This document shows positions 23,122-34,320 of a DNA stretch of 64,000 bases, piece after piece. The stretch is from Podospora pseudocomata. Lineage: Eukaryota > Ascomycota > Sordariomycetes > Sordariales > Podosporaceae. The stretch spans positions 1,488,001 through 1,552,000 of the forward strand of contig NC_085889.1 of assembly GCF_035222375.1 (NCBI RefSeq). Direction: 5' to 3'. Each line of letters opens with the position of its first letter. Positions within the stretch are counted from its first letter, which is position 1. The notes under the pieces are model-generated. The model saw nothing but the letters and a program-made list of their open reading frames with translations. It did not search any database and was not told the origin of the DNA. Made by a program: the position numbers and the translations under genes.

Positions 23122-24906
23122 ATGGCGGCTCCCCTAGGCCCAACAGCCTCCCCCGCCGACCCAGGCTCCCTCCTCCAAACCCCCTCCCACCACAACACCG
23201 CCAAGACCTCCCGCACAGTAGTCAAAGAAGCGGACAAGTTCACCCACTCCCTCCGCATCTGGCTCGTCTTCCTCGTCCTCTGCCTCCTCTCCTTCATCTC
23301 CGCCATCGACGCAACAATCATCACCACCTCCCTCCCGACGATAACCCACTCCCTCAACCACGGCTCCCCGGCTTCCAGCAACGACTACGTCTGGATAGCC
23401 AACACCTACCTCTTCGCCTCCACCGCCCCCCAGCCCTTCTTCGGGCAGATATCCAACATTTTCGGCCGTCGCAACCCGATGCTTGTCTCCATCGCCTTGT
23501 TCGCCCTCGGGTCAGGCATCGCCGGTGGAGCGAGCAGCGTTGCCATGCTCATCGCGGGAAGAACAGTCCAAGGGCTCGGAACGGGGGGGTTGTACGTCCT
23601 GAGCGATATCATCATCTGTGACATGATCCCCCCCAGGCATCGAGGGCCGTATCTAAGTGCTGTCTTGAGCACCGCTGCTATTGGGACCACTATCGGCCCC
23701 ATCATAGGAGGTGCGTTGGCGAGGGCGGATTGGAGATGGATCTTCTGGCTCAACCTGCCTGTTTCTGCTGTTGGGTTCGTTGTTGTTTTGTTGCTTCTCC
23801 GGGTGAGGTATCAGAGTTTGGGGTGGGGGGAGGTGGTGAGACGGGTTGATTGGGTGGGCAACGGGCTGTTTATCCCCAGTATGGTCAGTCTGTTCTTTGG
23901 GCTTATCATGGGGGGCACGAAGGGTTACCCTTGGAAGAGCGAAAAGGTTGTTGTTCCGATAGTGGTGGGTGTGGCTGGGTGGGTGGCGTTTCATGTTCAT
24001 CAGTCCGCTGAGGGGAAGAGGTGGGGTCCTGTTGAGCCGAGCATGCCGATGAGGTTGTTTAAACATAGGACATCGGCGGCCGGGTTTGTGATTATATTTT
24101 TCGGGGGTGTGGTGCTGCAGGCGATTAGCTATTTTCTGCCCGTGTACTTCCAGGGTGTGCTCGGGGTGAGCCCGTTGACGGCGGGGGTGTACTTTTTGCC
24201 GTTTGCGCTGGCGATCATCCCTCTGGGGGGGATGACGGGGTTTTTCATGTCAAAGACGGGGTTGTATATCCCTCTGCATTTTGTCGGGTTTGCCTTCAGC
24301 GCGATCGGGGTTGGGTTGTTCTCGTTGCTCAGCGAGAACTCGAGCACAGGGACGTGGGTTGGGTTTCAGATTTTGGCTTCAGCGGGAACAGCTGTCATCT
24401 TTACCGCTACGCTTCCGTCGACGCTGGCACCGCTACAGGAGAAGGATGTCGGCGTCGCTACGGGGACATACAGCTTTGTGAGGTCGTTTGGCCTGGTGTG
24501 GGGCGTCACGATGGCGAGTATCGTCTTCAACGGGCAGTTCAACACACGGCTGGAGAGCAACCCAGTGTTGAGCCGGGAGCTCAAGTCTTTCCTGGCGGAT
24601 GGAGCCGCGTACGCTTTCGTGTCTGCCTCGGAGGCGGAGGGCGGGATCCGGTCGTTGCCAGCTGACATCCGGAGCGCGCTGATCGGGATTTACGTCCACG
24701 CTCTCAATGCGGTCTGGTATGTCATTGTTGGCATGGCCGGTCTAGGCTTCCTTGCCACGTTTGTTGAGAAGCATGTGCCACTTCGAAAGGAGCACGAAAC
24801 GGAGTTTGGGCTGGTGAGCAAGGGTGAAAGCTCTTCTGATGATGCAGCTGAAAAGGGTCAGACACCACGGCCTGCCAGCGATGGGGAGGCGAGGACAAAG
24901 CAGTAG
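23122..24906 (+). CDS. MFS exporter, DHA2-type (14 transmembrane segments)
   Basis: Single exon, 594 residues, the usual length for 14-helix drug:H+ antiporters. Visible motifs: motif D1 AIDATIITTSLPTI in helix 1, motif A-like FGQISNIFGRR after helix 2, motif B LIAGRTVQGLGTGG, and motif C in helix 5 (AIGTTIGPIIGGAL). A long central loop (VRYQSLGWGE) and two additional central helices follow. The cytosolic tail is charged and Ser-rich. It should pump small hydrophobic or acidic compounds out across the plasma membrane. Being on the same strand as the P450 and the DUF4267 gene, it may serve the export of a metabolite or toxicant resistance; no synthase is close by. Confidence 0.92.
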   Translation: MAAPLGPTASPADPGSLLQTPSHHNTAKTSRTVVKEADKFTHSLRIWLVFLVLCLLSFISAIDATIITTSLPTITHSLNHGSPASSNDYVWIANTYLFASTAPQPFFGQISNIFGRRNPMLVSIALFALGSGIAGGASSVAMLIAGRTVQGLGTGGLYVLSDIIICDMIPPRHRGPYLSAVLSTAAIGTTIGPIIGGALARADWRWIFWLNLPVSAVGFVVVLLLLRVRYQSLGWGEVVRRVDWVGNGLFIPSMVSLFFGLIMGGTKGYPWKSEKVVVPIVVGVAGWVAFHVHQSAEGKRWGPVEPSMPMRLFKHRTSAAGFVIIFFGGVVLQAISYFLPVYFQGVLGVSPLTAGVYFLPFALAIIPLGGMTGFFMSKTGLYIPLHFVGFAFSAIGVGLFSLLSENSSTGTWVGFQILASAGTAVIFTATLPSTLAPLQEKDVGVATGTYSFVRSFGLVWGVTMASIVFNGQFNTRLESNPVLSRELKSFLADGAAYAFVSASEAEGGIRSLPADIRSALIGIYVHALNAVWYVIVGMAGLGFLATFVEKHVPLRKEHETEFGLVSKGESSSDDAAEKGQTPRPASDGEARTKQ

Positions 24907-25200
24907 GCCTCCCGTGAGTATAAGATTGATCCGGCGAGGGTTATGGAGATTTGAAGGGCCGAGTCGGGTAAAGACCGGTTCCCATTTCATGAGTGTCAGA
25001 ACATCTACATCAATTAATAGTTAAACACGTCATGTCCCGAAACCCTTATCCAGATCCCATCCACATGTTTCGAAACTTTCCATCGTCACAACTAAACACC
25101 GCAAAGTCAGTAGAAACCAAGAGACCAATGTCGCAAAACTAAAGAACGCTTACCCATTACATATCCAGTTTTCAACGTGATTTTCCATCAATTCATCCAA

Positions 25201-25291
25201 GGCCGTGTGGTGTAGTGGTAGCATACTTGCTTTGGGAACTTCCTCTCATTGCTGTTGCAAGTGGTCCCAGGTTCGAGCCCTGGCTCGGCCC
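25201..25291 (+). tRNA. tRNA-Pro (anticodon UGG) with 19-nt intron
   Basis: Acceptor GGCCGTG/CTCGGCC (one T-T mismatch at 6-67), anticodon stem CTTGC/GCAAG (25226-25230 with 25257-25261) and loop TT-TGG-G. The intron 25237-25255 sits after position 37. The T arm is CCAGG TTCGAGC CCTGG. The discriminator C and anticodon support proline. Confidence 0.92.
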
Positions 25292-25784
25292 CATCCTTTT
25301 GACATTTTTGCTAAACCAGTCTGTCGACCATGCCAATGTTTTCTTCCCCAGGGCAATCGTGTATGTATTTTCTCCTCCCGAATCTCTGAACTTTGCAGCC
25401 CTCTCCCGCTATGCCGCTAGCTTTTGAGTAAGCTTCTTTGGTTGCCCCGAACACGTATTTCTAGCCTTCCAAGTAGGGCAGCTAAACCACCGTGTGCACT
25501 TAAAAAGGGACCGAGTATTTCCTAAAAGCTTTTTTAGATATAAAAGTTACCATTTAGCTGAGAAGAACCTATGGAATTATATGATTAAAAGGGGGTAACA
25601 AGAACCAAAAGACCAAGCCTTCCAAACAATCTGTTTCCATCAACTTTGCCTCCCATCAGCCGTCCCCGGGTATCTCATTCACAACCATATATCCCAAAGA
25701 CCAAAACTCACCATTCCATGACGGCAAAAAAAAAACCAAAAAATCACCCCTATCCCACAAGACTTAACAACCCCCTGCCCAACC
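25292..25784. other. Intergenic region
   Basis: tRNA downstream flank and 3' UTR of the WD40 gene. Nothing recognised. Confidence 0.6.
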
Positions 25785-28700
25785 TCAGTCCCTCATCCCC
25801 CTCCACTCCAAAGCCCCACTACTCCCACTCCCATTCCCACTCCCCCCTCCCTGCTGACCCTGCCATCCCAACGGCACATACAAACTCGAATCCGAAAACC
25901 TACTGCTCTGCTGCTCAACCCCCCTCGGGTAGTGCCCCACATCAGCCAAACTAACCTCCATTCCACTCCCGAGCTCAAACCTCTCCTCCCCCTTCTCCAC
26001 CTCATAAACCCCCAAGTTCCCCTTATCATCCCCCACAACCAACATCCCCCCGTCCGGCGAAAACTCAAACACCGTCACCTTGTGCAAATCCTCAAACTGG
26101 CCCCCAAACCCCGCCAGATGGTTGTGGTTGTTCTTGTTCTTTTTCCCTTTAACCGCATCAGGCCACTTCCAAATCTCCTCCGCCGTCTCAACCTCAATAA
26201 TCACAAACTGCCCCGCGTTCGCATCACAATAAGCGACATACTTGCAGTTGGGGGAGACACAAGCCTGAACATTAGGAATCGCAAATATCCTCGTCGAGTT
26301 GGCAGGCAAGTCCCAGACGACAACAAACCGTTCCGGTGCCGGGAGTGGTTGTCGGCGGTATTTCCCCCCCGGAACGGCAACGTCGGTGTGGTTGGCCGGT
26401 ATCCAAATCGACACCGCCAATGACCCACACGCGGTGAGCGAGGCTGGAAGGGCGGTCTGCAAGGCGGGGTATTCCGGTATGTGGACTCTGTACGGCTTGT
26501 GGCGGTCTTCATCCTCGAGCGAGGTCACCGTCGCGTTGGGGGTTTGAGCGCGGAGCTTGTGGTCAGAGGTCGGTTTCATGAGCCACGCGATCAGTACCGT
26601 CGCGTGAGCTCTGGGGGCGTCACCCGGTCGTGGTCCGGCTGCTGCCACCAGAAAGGGGGAGTCGGACGAGAAGGCCAGCTCGGGGAACTTGGGGACAAAG
26701 GGGAGTTCGGCCTTGAGGAGCTCAATCGAGTGGGTTGAGTCCTCCCAGAAGGGTCTCTTGGCGGAGGGGTGTCTTGCGAGGAAGAAGCGGTCGATTCGGT
26801 CGCCTTTGGGGCGGTAGACTACGAGTGGTGCGTAGTCGGTGTGGTAAGCGTCCCGCTTGGAGGCTGCCCACCGGTGGGCTTCGTCGATGGTTTGGACCTT
26901 TTTGGCAGAGGTGCCGCCTTTGGCAAAGTTCCATATTTCGAGGGTGAGCCCAAAGTGGGTTGTGATACCTATGAGGGTGGCGTTTTCCGACAAGATTGCG
27001 TGACTGCGGATGAAGTACTCTCTGGATCGAACCTGTGGTTGCACATAAGACGTGATTTTGATTGTGCTATGCAGCGCGCTTTTGGCGATGGCCCAGATCT
27101 TGACGGTCTTGGGATCATGTTTGGTGGCTACAAACATATTTGCTGGTGAAGTGTCAATATGCAGGATCCGAGTGGACTTGGCCTTATCTGTCAGATGGCG
27201 AGCGGGGGTGACCTCGATTCGACTCTGATGCCCACTGTGTTTTGCCGGTGGTTGTATGACGAGTTGGCTTGCGGATCCAATACTGGGGGCGATGATGCTG
27301 GGACTATTGATGCTTGGAGGCATGAGGCCGGGAGAGACAAGACTGGGTGACGCCAACCCAGGCGACCACTGCGATCTGGGCGTCGGACTTCGACGGTACT
27401 CGGGTGGCGGTGAAAAGGGAGGTGACTGATGGTATGGTGACATGGCACTGATCATGGATGGGCCCGGAGATGGCCGCCGAGGACTCGAAGTGTCGGAACG
27501 AACTGCCGAAACCTCGCTGATACCAGACATGATGCGGTTAAACGAGAATGAGGTACGAAGGCTTTCTCGTCCCGACTGTGGACTTTCACTCGGGGCAACC
27601 GATATTTGACGGGATCGCTCGGTTTCTGGATAACCCTGGGAGGCCTGGACAGGCTCAGACCAACGCTCTGAGGAGAAGGTGGGAGACTCGGGCTCGAGAT
27701 AACCCCCCGAGCCGAGAGGCTCAGACTTGGTGGACGGGGAATCTTCGTGACTCCAGGCTGATCTTGCCAGGGGCGGTGGAAGATTGATCTCTCTCGGCGG
27801 GACTGGCGTCGAAGTGCCGGAGCGTCCTGGTAGCGTGGGCGATTCGGGCAGAGGCCGTGGAGGCATTGTTGGAGGTGCTTGTGCCGGCGGGACTGGAGGG
27901 ACCGGTGGCACATCTGGCAATGGCTCATGATCTTCAGGGCGCTTCACGGTGATGGAGTCCGGTTGGCCACTGTAATAAGAAAAGGCATTGGTTCGAGACG
28001 ATGTCCATTTGTCGGCGTCCTCATGTGGCATTGGCGCCCTGGCATTGGAAGCTGAACTTGCTCCTGCCGGCTCATCGTTGGTCCTGTCCTTCGTTGCTGG
28101 TACGGGCGTTTTCTGAGACAAACGGACTGCTTCAAGGTTCTGTTCAATTCCCGGCGTGTCGTGGTTCGTGACATCTCCGGTTGTTCTGGCCATTGTTAGT
28201 TCATCTCTGCTAGGTAGGTGGTGTTCTCTTCGACGGCTTACACGGTATCTTCTGACCCAAACCTCTCGCGTGCCGCCTGTGACTTCTTCTCATAGGACCG
28301 AACGCAGTTGGTAACAGCATCCAGATACAGGTCAAGAACTTCGCTGGTGTCCGGGTCATGCTTTTCGTTAGACAGAGTTTTGGCTCGCAATCGCTCAACC
28401 TCGCCCTTGACATTTTCCTTGATGGTGTTTGCTTCAGAGGCACTGCTTTGTTGGGATGGGTCTCTTCAGGACACAATTAGCATGAACACCTTGGAAATTC
28501 GGCGGACGAAGAAGACTGGCCACTTACAAGCTCAAGATATCCAAGGCAAGTCCCAGTACCTCACGAAATAATCCTATATCGTCACGGCACTGTCCGATCT
28601 GCGCTCGTCCGGTTTGACTCCAGTCTGTTGCATTCCGGCATTGGGCGAGGATTGAATCGATGCGTATCAGCGTATTCCCACAGCTTTCCAGCAGCAGCAG

Positions 28701-28916
28701 CATTTGTGCCTGCAATAACAAAGGAATAGAAGGCTCATCTCGAAGCAGCTCCAGCAAAAGCCTGAGGTCGGACAGCTCGCGGGTGACAGCAGAGAGATCG
28801 GAATGGGAGGCTCGTACAGACCGGATGAAGCGTGTGAGGATGGCCGATGTCGATGAGATGCCTGAGAGGAGATACTCGATTGGACGAGAGGCCGAGTGTT
28901 TCCGGGTTTGTTCCAT
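25785..28916 (-). CDS. Fungal N-terminal (PigL_N-like) domain fused to WD40-type propeller
   Basis: Three exons: 28916-28528, 28463-28242 and 28185-25785; 1,003 residues. Splicing is phase-matched (phase 2 at both junctions; donors GTAAGT and GTAAGC), and the tempting ATG at 28193 falls inside intron 2, directly after the branch ACTAAC. Residues 1-130 form an all-helical domain (SGISSTSAILTRFI, ESCGNTLIRIDSILAQC) like the N-terminal domain of fungal STAND/NACHT and PigL-type proteins. Residues about 200-460 are Pro/Ser-rich and disordered. The C-terminal half carries degenerate WD-like blades (KTVKIWAIAKS, FVVVWDLP, VFEFSPDGGMLVVGDDKGNL). It is likely a cytosolic scaffold. No NACHT or other nucleotide-binding motif is present between the two parts. 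Confidence 0.82.
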
Positions 28917-29527
28917 GATGCAGGATGGGACGAGCCTAAAGCCAGGGACCGATGGAGGGGGAGTACTGTAACAATATACCCCACTCCGTCGTTCCGGTGC
29001 CAGCTGTTCGGTATATAGCCGTTAGGTATATCCAGGCAGGTGGTGAACTGTTCCGCCGGAGGTTAGGCGGGAAAGCACTAGATAATATGTTGTCAGAGTA
29101 ATGTTATTTTCTGGATATTTTTCCCTTGCACCAGCTAAGGTTGCGATTCATTGTCCCCGCAGCTGGAGGTGAGAGGTGAGAGGTGAGATAAAAAGACAGA
29201 TCAACGACATGATCTTCAAGGCGGGGGCGCCGGTGCCGCCTTTATTCCACCTACCCTCTTCCCACGGCATGCACAGGCAGACAAAGGTAAGCATCGCTGC
29301 CATTGGCGTACACCAGCTGCGCTTGTCTCGTTCGGGGTCAGGGGATGCCGCTCTGTGGCGCTCGAGCTGTCGAAGCCAGAAAAGCCAGCGAAGGAGGGGT
29401 CGTCGAGCTTCGTCTGGATTCGCGGGTCTGCCATGTGGCCGACAGGATTGCATGTCTCACGCTGACTGTGCATTGTGATAATAACAAGGCAAACAAAAGG
29501 AACGAACGGGACTGAAAAAATATCTAC
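28917..29527. other. Intergenic region
   Basis: Upstream region of the WD40 gene and 3' flank of the F-box gene. Nothing recognised. Confidence 0.6.
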
Positions 29528-30292
29528 CTAGCTAACATTGTATAGGTACCATTTAGGCCGCATTTCTCGATACATCTCAACTTCCGGCCATTCCATTTGT
29601 GTCCGTCCGAGCAGTCCCGAAAACATGATCAATTCATTTGCCCCTTGCGGCGCGAAGCAACCTCTTTTGTTTCGTATCCAGCGCCTTTTCTTGCGAGATC
29701 TCCCACGCGGTTTACAAATCAACATGTATTCATCAACTAGGTGGTGATTCTGTTAGATGAACGGTCCCCAATGGCTTGAGTGGCGAGAAATTCACGTACC
29801 CTCGACGCGATTCGAAACGAATCCACCTATGTCGACGTTTCCCTCGGGCATATAGCGCCAGCTGAAAGCCCGCTCCTTCTCCCACTCGTTGAGCTCCCAA
29901 AATTCTCTCCAGGGTGGTGGAGCGCCAAAGCCGGAATTCCACGTCAATAGACTGTGCGTGTGTTCCAAGTCTCTGTATAAATATAAGAAGAGATAGCGAC
30001 GAGCGTGAAGATACCGGCTAGATGGGTTTCCCTCGAGTTGGTTGGGACCGAGCTGTTTGCGTATCTCCTTACTTGGGATCTGCCAGTGCTTCTTACATGT
30101 GAGGGCAAAGAGCATCGCGCTGTGAGGCAGGAGGTGGGAAGCGATGTTGAGTAGAAGCTTGACAGGCAGTCGCATGATGAGTGAAGACTCGGAGTCGATA
30201 TCCATCATCGTTTCGGGGGCCATATCCCACGTTTCGAGGCCAGTAAACGCCATTGCAAGGGCAGCACTCATCGTTTTGGCGCGACCATCCAT
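29528..30292 (-). CDS. F-box-like protein
   Basis: Exons 30292-29800 and 29736-29528 (donor GTACGT, branch TCTAAC, acceptor CCTAG), 233 residues. An F-box-like segment is visible near residues 45-85: IMRLPVKLLLNIASHLLP, then ALTCKKHW. A W-rich region (PPPWREFWELNEWEKERAF) follows, then a basic C-terminus. It should bind Skp1 and recruit an unknown substrate to an SCF ubiquitin ligase. Such short F-box proteins are abundant and fast-evolving in Sordariomycetes. The start is the first ATG in the open frame. Confidence 0.72.
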
Positions 30293-30859
30293 CGTTCCTA
30301 TGCTGCTGCCATTGGAGGGTGTGGTGAGGGTGGGCTTGGGTGAATGGTTGAGAAACAGAATCAACTTTTACAGTGGCTTACAGAGGAGAAAGCTTAGCTG
30401 CCGTCTCCTAGGAAGGTTTTGCTCACGAGTCAAATGCCCTATAACATGACTTCATGGCGTCAAGTCACAAAACCTTCATCTAGCCACCGGCTCAGCCTGC
30501 GCGCTCCGGACAGTATGATAGGAAACTCCAGTGAGATCAAGGAAGACATCGTTGCGTGAAGGCAAACGCTTCCTGTGTTACCTAATAGGCCTTTATAGGG
30601 CTTCCACGGGTCCAGAGAGACTTTTAGGAACCCCATCATTGGGCCAGGGCCATGAATGGAAAAGGAGGTGATAGTTCTAGGGGCATTCCAATGAAGGCAT
30701 GCATATAAAGTCAGCTTCGCCTGGACTACCTCGCTCGATCTGCAAAAGATTGAGCATGCAGACTCTATCGTCAACATGGATTGATTCCCAAAACCCACAA
30801 AGAAATATAACAATTATGAAGCGGAGCATCTGCAGGAAAGAAAAGCAAAAAAAAACATC
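30293..30859. other. Intergenic region
   Basis: F-box gene promoter and tRNA-Tyr terminator. The A-run at 30849-30855 is the Pol III T-stop for the minus-strand tRNA. Nothing else seen. Confidence 0.6.
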
Positions 30860-30947
30860 TCCCCTCGACCGGAATCGAGCCGGTGACCTTTCGGTATCAA
30901 TAAATTCCTTTACAGCCGAACGTGATAGCCAACTACACCACAAGGGG
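30860..30947 (-). tRNA. tRNA-Tyr (anticodon GUA) with 14-nt intron
   Basis: Minus-strand cloverleaf: acceptor CCCCTTG/CGAGGGG with the eukaryotic C1:G72 tyrosine determinant and discriminator A. The anticodon stem is TTCGG/CCGAA and the loop is CT-GTA-A. The intron is 30909-30896. The T arm is CCGGC TCGATTC CGG-type, and a T-run terminator lies downstream. Confidence 0.93.
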
Positions 30948-31117
30948 TTATCTGATTTGTTGGCTCCAAGTACCTGAAGTGGGGCCTATCATGCACCCCT
31001 GTCCACAATATCAAACTGCAAGTATCTTTGAATCAGAACACAATTCTGGCCGCAAAACAGCAAAGGCTGCAAACCACAGCAACCGCGAGAGCGAAAGTCT
31101 CCACCCAGTCATATCAA

Positions 31118-32328
31118 TCACCCATCCACCCCCCAAACCCTTCTCAGCCAGCCCCCTAACTCCTCCATCACCAACTCGGTCTTCTCCTCCGCATCCTTAA
31201 CCACCTCCTCCTCCGAACCCATCTCCTCCCTCACCTCCCTATGCTCAAACCCGGCCCCAACCCCCGGCACAAGCACCCACTTCACCCTCCCCTCCTCAAA
31301 CCAAAACCTCTCGTCCTCTTTCTCCAACCTTTTCTTAACCCCCCCTTCCGAGGTTATCTCCCTCCTGCCCACCTCCCCCTTCCCCACCAACCTCCTAGCC
31401 AAACCCTCATTCTCCCCAGCCAACCCATCCCCCTCCCCAGCAATAAACCCCCTAAACCCCTCCCCACCCCGCGCATAAAAAGGACTAACCAACCCGTCCC
31501 TCAGGTCAACCCCATAAGGCACATACCCCCACCTCCACGCCCCCTCCTCCCCACCGCCCGCTGCAAGATCCAGCCAACCCCCCAACTGACTACCACTCCC
31601 GGGCAACACTCCTCCCTCTTCACCCCCTCAAGCAGCGTCACCGCCATCGCTAAATTCCCCCCCGCACCGAAACCCAGTATCCCCACCCGTCCCTTCTTCT
31701 TATCGTCGTCCACCCCCCTTGGAGACGTTCTGTCTATAGGAAGACTCTCATCCCCCAACGCATCGACCAGCAAAGCCTCCACGTCGTGCACCGGTGCGGG
31801 AAACACCGAAGCAGGGGCTTTGGAGTAGTTCAGCGCTATCACCAAGACGTGATATTTATCCGCAAATGTCCGGTTGAACTCGTCGTCATCTCTCGGAGTG
31901 CCCAGGACAAAAGGCGCGGCGGCGGAGCCGTGGACTGTGAAGAGAGTTGGGAGGGTGGAGGGGGAGGTTAGGTCGTAGGAGGACGGGAAGAAGATACTGC
32001 GTAACCCAACAGTAAATATCAGCAAAATTCCATGACATTGGATAGATGGGAAACAGGGAGAGGGGCGGGGGGGTGGGCAGGGCACATACCGGACAGGCAA
32101 ATCAGGCCTGCACTCATAACTCTTCACTATATCCGGCCTCGTCGACGGCGGGTAAAAGTACTCCTTCCACTCCCTGAGCCAGGCCGAAGGAAAAGCTAGC
32201 GATTTCGCCGTGTAGATTCGGGAGAGGCGGGTTATCCTCGAGAGGAAAGGGGGTGGTTCGTGGGTCAATGCTCTACTCGTCGTCACGGTGGTGTCATTCT
32301 GTCCTGACGCTGGCGCAGAGTTGTCCAT
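31118..32328 (-). pseudogene. Alpha/beta-hydrolase (HSL-like), frameshifted and lacking catalytic residues
   Basis: Exon 1 is 32328-32090. Exon 2 starts at 31996 and reads as a typical hormone-sensitive-lipase-like hydrolase until about 31600, where similarity jumps frame and continues to 31118 (VPYGVDLRDGLVSPFYA, KWVLVPGVG). Left in the first frame, the protein stops at 31501. The jump falls at a run of six G (minus strand, about 31585-31590); one extra base there would restore one frame. Independently, the nucleophile elbow reads GFGAG instead of G-x-S-x-G, the oxyanion HGGG is HGSA, and the catalytic His (usually GVGHGF) is Ala in GVGAGF; the Asp region (GEGDGLAGENE) is kept. It is either a pseudogene or a pseudoenzyme with a sequencing slip. 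Confidence 0.75.
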
Positions 32329-33372
32329 TTCTTTCTGCAAGTGCTATCGCGCAAAAATATCTCGATCGCGGGGTATCATAGGTCTCCTTCTCGTTCGTGC
32401 GCGGGCGTCGTCAAGTATTCGGGGTTAGGTCCAGGTAGGTAGAGCAAGTTGAGGTAGGTCGTGTTATAACATCTACAAGATAATCAAGTTCCAACGATCC
32501 AAGACAGGAGAAACGAATCGCACGACAAGATCTCAAACACTGTCCCGCGCCCCTCAAACCAGCTCAGGGTGGCGGGGAGGGGCAATCACATCGCCTCCAA
32601 AGACATTCGACTCACCCAACCCAACCCGGATCACCTACCCGAAATAAAGTTGGGCGCATGGATAGCCCAAGGTCGATAAAGACTCCCAGACATGCTGAAC
32701 AGATCGGGAGACACGTAGTTTCAGCTGATATAGTGCCCGGCGCAAAACATTCCAAGTCCGCACAGTCTGCGACAAGCAAGTTGAGATGCAAGGCACCCAC
32801 CCGACCGTGCGCGGGGCAGTCTTGGCCACTCAACTCAACTGACAGCAAACCAGCCAACCCTCAAGACTCGCACGTACTTCTGTAGCTCTGCTTATCCCAG
32901 TTGGAGTCACAATCATGAGGAACCAACAGCCCAAAAGGCCAAACGCCAAAGCATCCCGTCTCTGCAAAGAGCTGTGAACTGGAAAAGAAGACTTAATAAA
33001 GCCCATGTTCGAAATCCAGGAACGCGCGCCAAGAACCCCACCGTTGATCACCGCCCACCGGCCCGCGGCTCCACTCCACATCCACATCCACATGCCCACT
33101 TCCAAAAGGCCTGGCGAGGCGAGCCTGGCCAGAACACCACCCGACATGATGACATAAAAACAAACATCAATTCCACTACAAATACAAGTACGTGCTCAAA
33201 AAGATCGCAAACTCCATCCTCCATCCTCCGTCGTCACTCAACTCATCAAAACTGACCACCTCCAGGGTACCTCTTGTATGCCATGCCCCTTTCCCCCATG
33301 CTACCGTTCATGCATACACCCATCACTCGTCCCAAAATGCAAGCATCATCATACCTGGTATATCCCCCTGAC
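32329..33372. other. Intergenic region (1 kb)
   Basis: Upstream flank of the hydrolase and 3' flank of the next minus-strand exon. Short CCACAT repeats occur near 33076-33091. No gene seen. Confidence 0.55.
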
Positions 33373-34320
33373 CTAATGCACTCCCGGTCCCTTATGCACA
33401 ATGATCTCCTCCCCACCCACATCATCGTCGTCCGGGTCTTCGATACTCGTTCTCCTCTTCGCCTCCACCGCCCTGTTGATCTTCTGCCCATCCTCTCCAA
33501 TGACGCCCTCATCCTCTTCCTTGCCAAGTTCCACCGGCTCCTCGGTGATGGCATTGGCAGTAGAAGATGACGATGACGTCGACGCCCCCTGCTCGCCCTC
33601 TGTCTTCTTCTCTTGCTCCTTCTCCTTCTCCTTGTTCGCACCGAAGCCTTGACCCCCAAAAGGCCACAAGCTGCCAAACGAGCTCTTGGCAGCACTGGGG
33701 TGAAGAGCCATGGGCTTGACAAGAATCTTCTCCCTGGCAGGATCGATCCCGCTGACCATGGCTCCCGACGACTGAACCTCGGGCATGGCGAAATCACCAA
33801 ACTCCTCGTCGTCAATGTCGTCTTCGTGGACGGCATCATCCGAATCGTCAGTGTCATCCCGCCCGTCGCCGAAGCGTTCCTTCTCTTGATTCTCATTATC
33901 GCCTTGTCTCCTGCCTGAACTGCGACCGCCAACGACACCTCTCCACCACGAACCTCTGTTCCACGCCGAGCTGCTTGCGCCTCCCTCGTCCTCGGCATTG
34001 TCGAGGTTGTCCTCGTCGCTGCTATTGTCCTCGTCGTCACCGTCATCGGCAAACGGGTTGCGCAGTCGCTCGCTTGCTGACAGGCTGGGAAGGGTGAAGG
34101 CATCCGAAGTCCCGTCGTCCGTGTTGGACGAGCTTCCTTCCTGCCCGCCATTCTCCGCAGCCGCAGCCGCATTCCGCTTGGCTAGGCGAGCCGCCAGCTG
34201 CATACGGGCTCTAGAAGGCATAATGTTGAGAGGTGGTGGAGGTGGCGGCGGTGGCGGGATCGATGGCGGGTTCAAGGAATTGGACGAGTTGGCATTCAAC
34301 GGATCGGTATACGCACGAAA
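33373..34320 (-). CDS. Acidic 3' exon, probably the C-terminal part of the SAPS-domain gene
   Basis: One exon with a strong acceptor at 34321 (branch GCTAAC, then GGCTTTCAG), open in phase 0 to the stop at 33373 (315 residues). It begins FRAYTDPLNA, has a nine-proline run, then PSRARMQLAARLAKRN, acidic stretches, SWWRGVV, EEFGDFAMPE and a final AVEAKRRTSIEDPDDDD. From memory these resemble the C-terminal tails of Sordariomycete SAPS proteins, and there is little room (about 370 nt) for an independent promoter and first exon. I could not fix the donor: a GTTAGT at about 35135 in the SAPS exon keeps phase but would remove about 0.8 kb of open frame. A separate gene starting at the ATG at 34221 is the alternative. 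Confidence 0.5.
   Translation of the reverse strand, partial: FRAYTDPLNANSSNSLNPPSIPPPPPPPPPLNIMPSRARMQLAARLAKRNAAAAAENGGQEGSSSNTDDGTSDAFTLPSLSASERLRNPFADDGDDEDNSSDEDNLDNAEDEGGASSSAWNRGSWWRGVVGGRSSGRRQGDNENQEKERFGDGRDDTDDSDDAVHEDDIDDEEFGDFAMPEVQSSGAMVSGIDPAREKILVKPMALHPSAAKSSFGSLWPFGGQGFGANKEKEKEQEKKTEGEQGASTSSSSSTANAITEEPVELGKEEDEGVIGEDGQKINRAVEAKRRTSIEDPDDDDVGGEEIIVHKGPGVH

Noticed and set aside
28185-28193. ATG at 28193 as the start of the WD40 protein
   Set aside because: It sits between an ACTAAC branch point and a CAG acceptor; phase-matched exons upstream encode a conserved helical domain.
31588-31625. A 38-nt intron that would fix the hydrolase frame
   Set aside because: Too short, no branch-point sequence, and homology runs through it; a homopolymer frameshift fits better.
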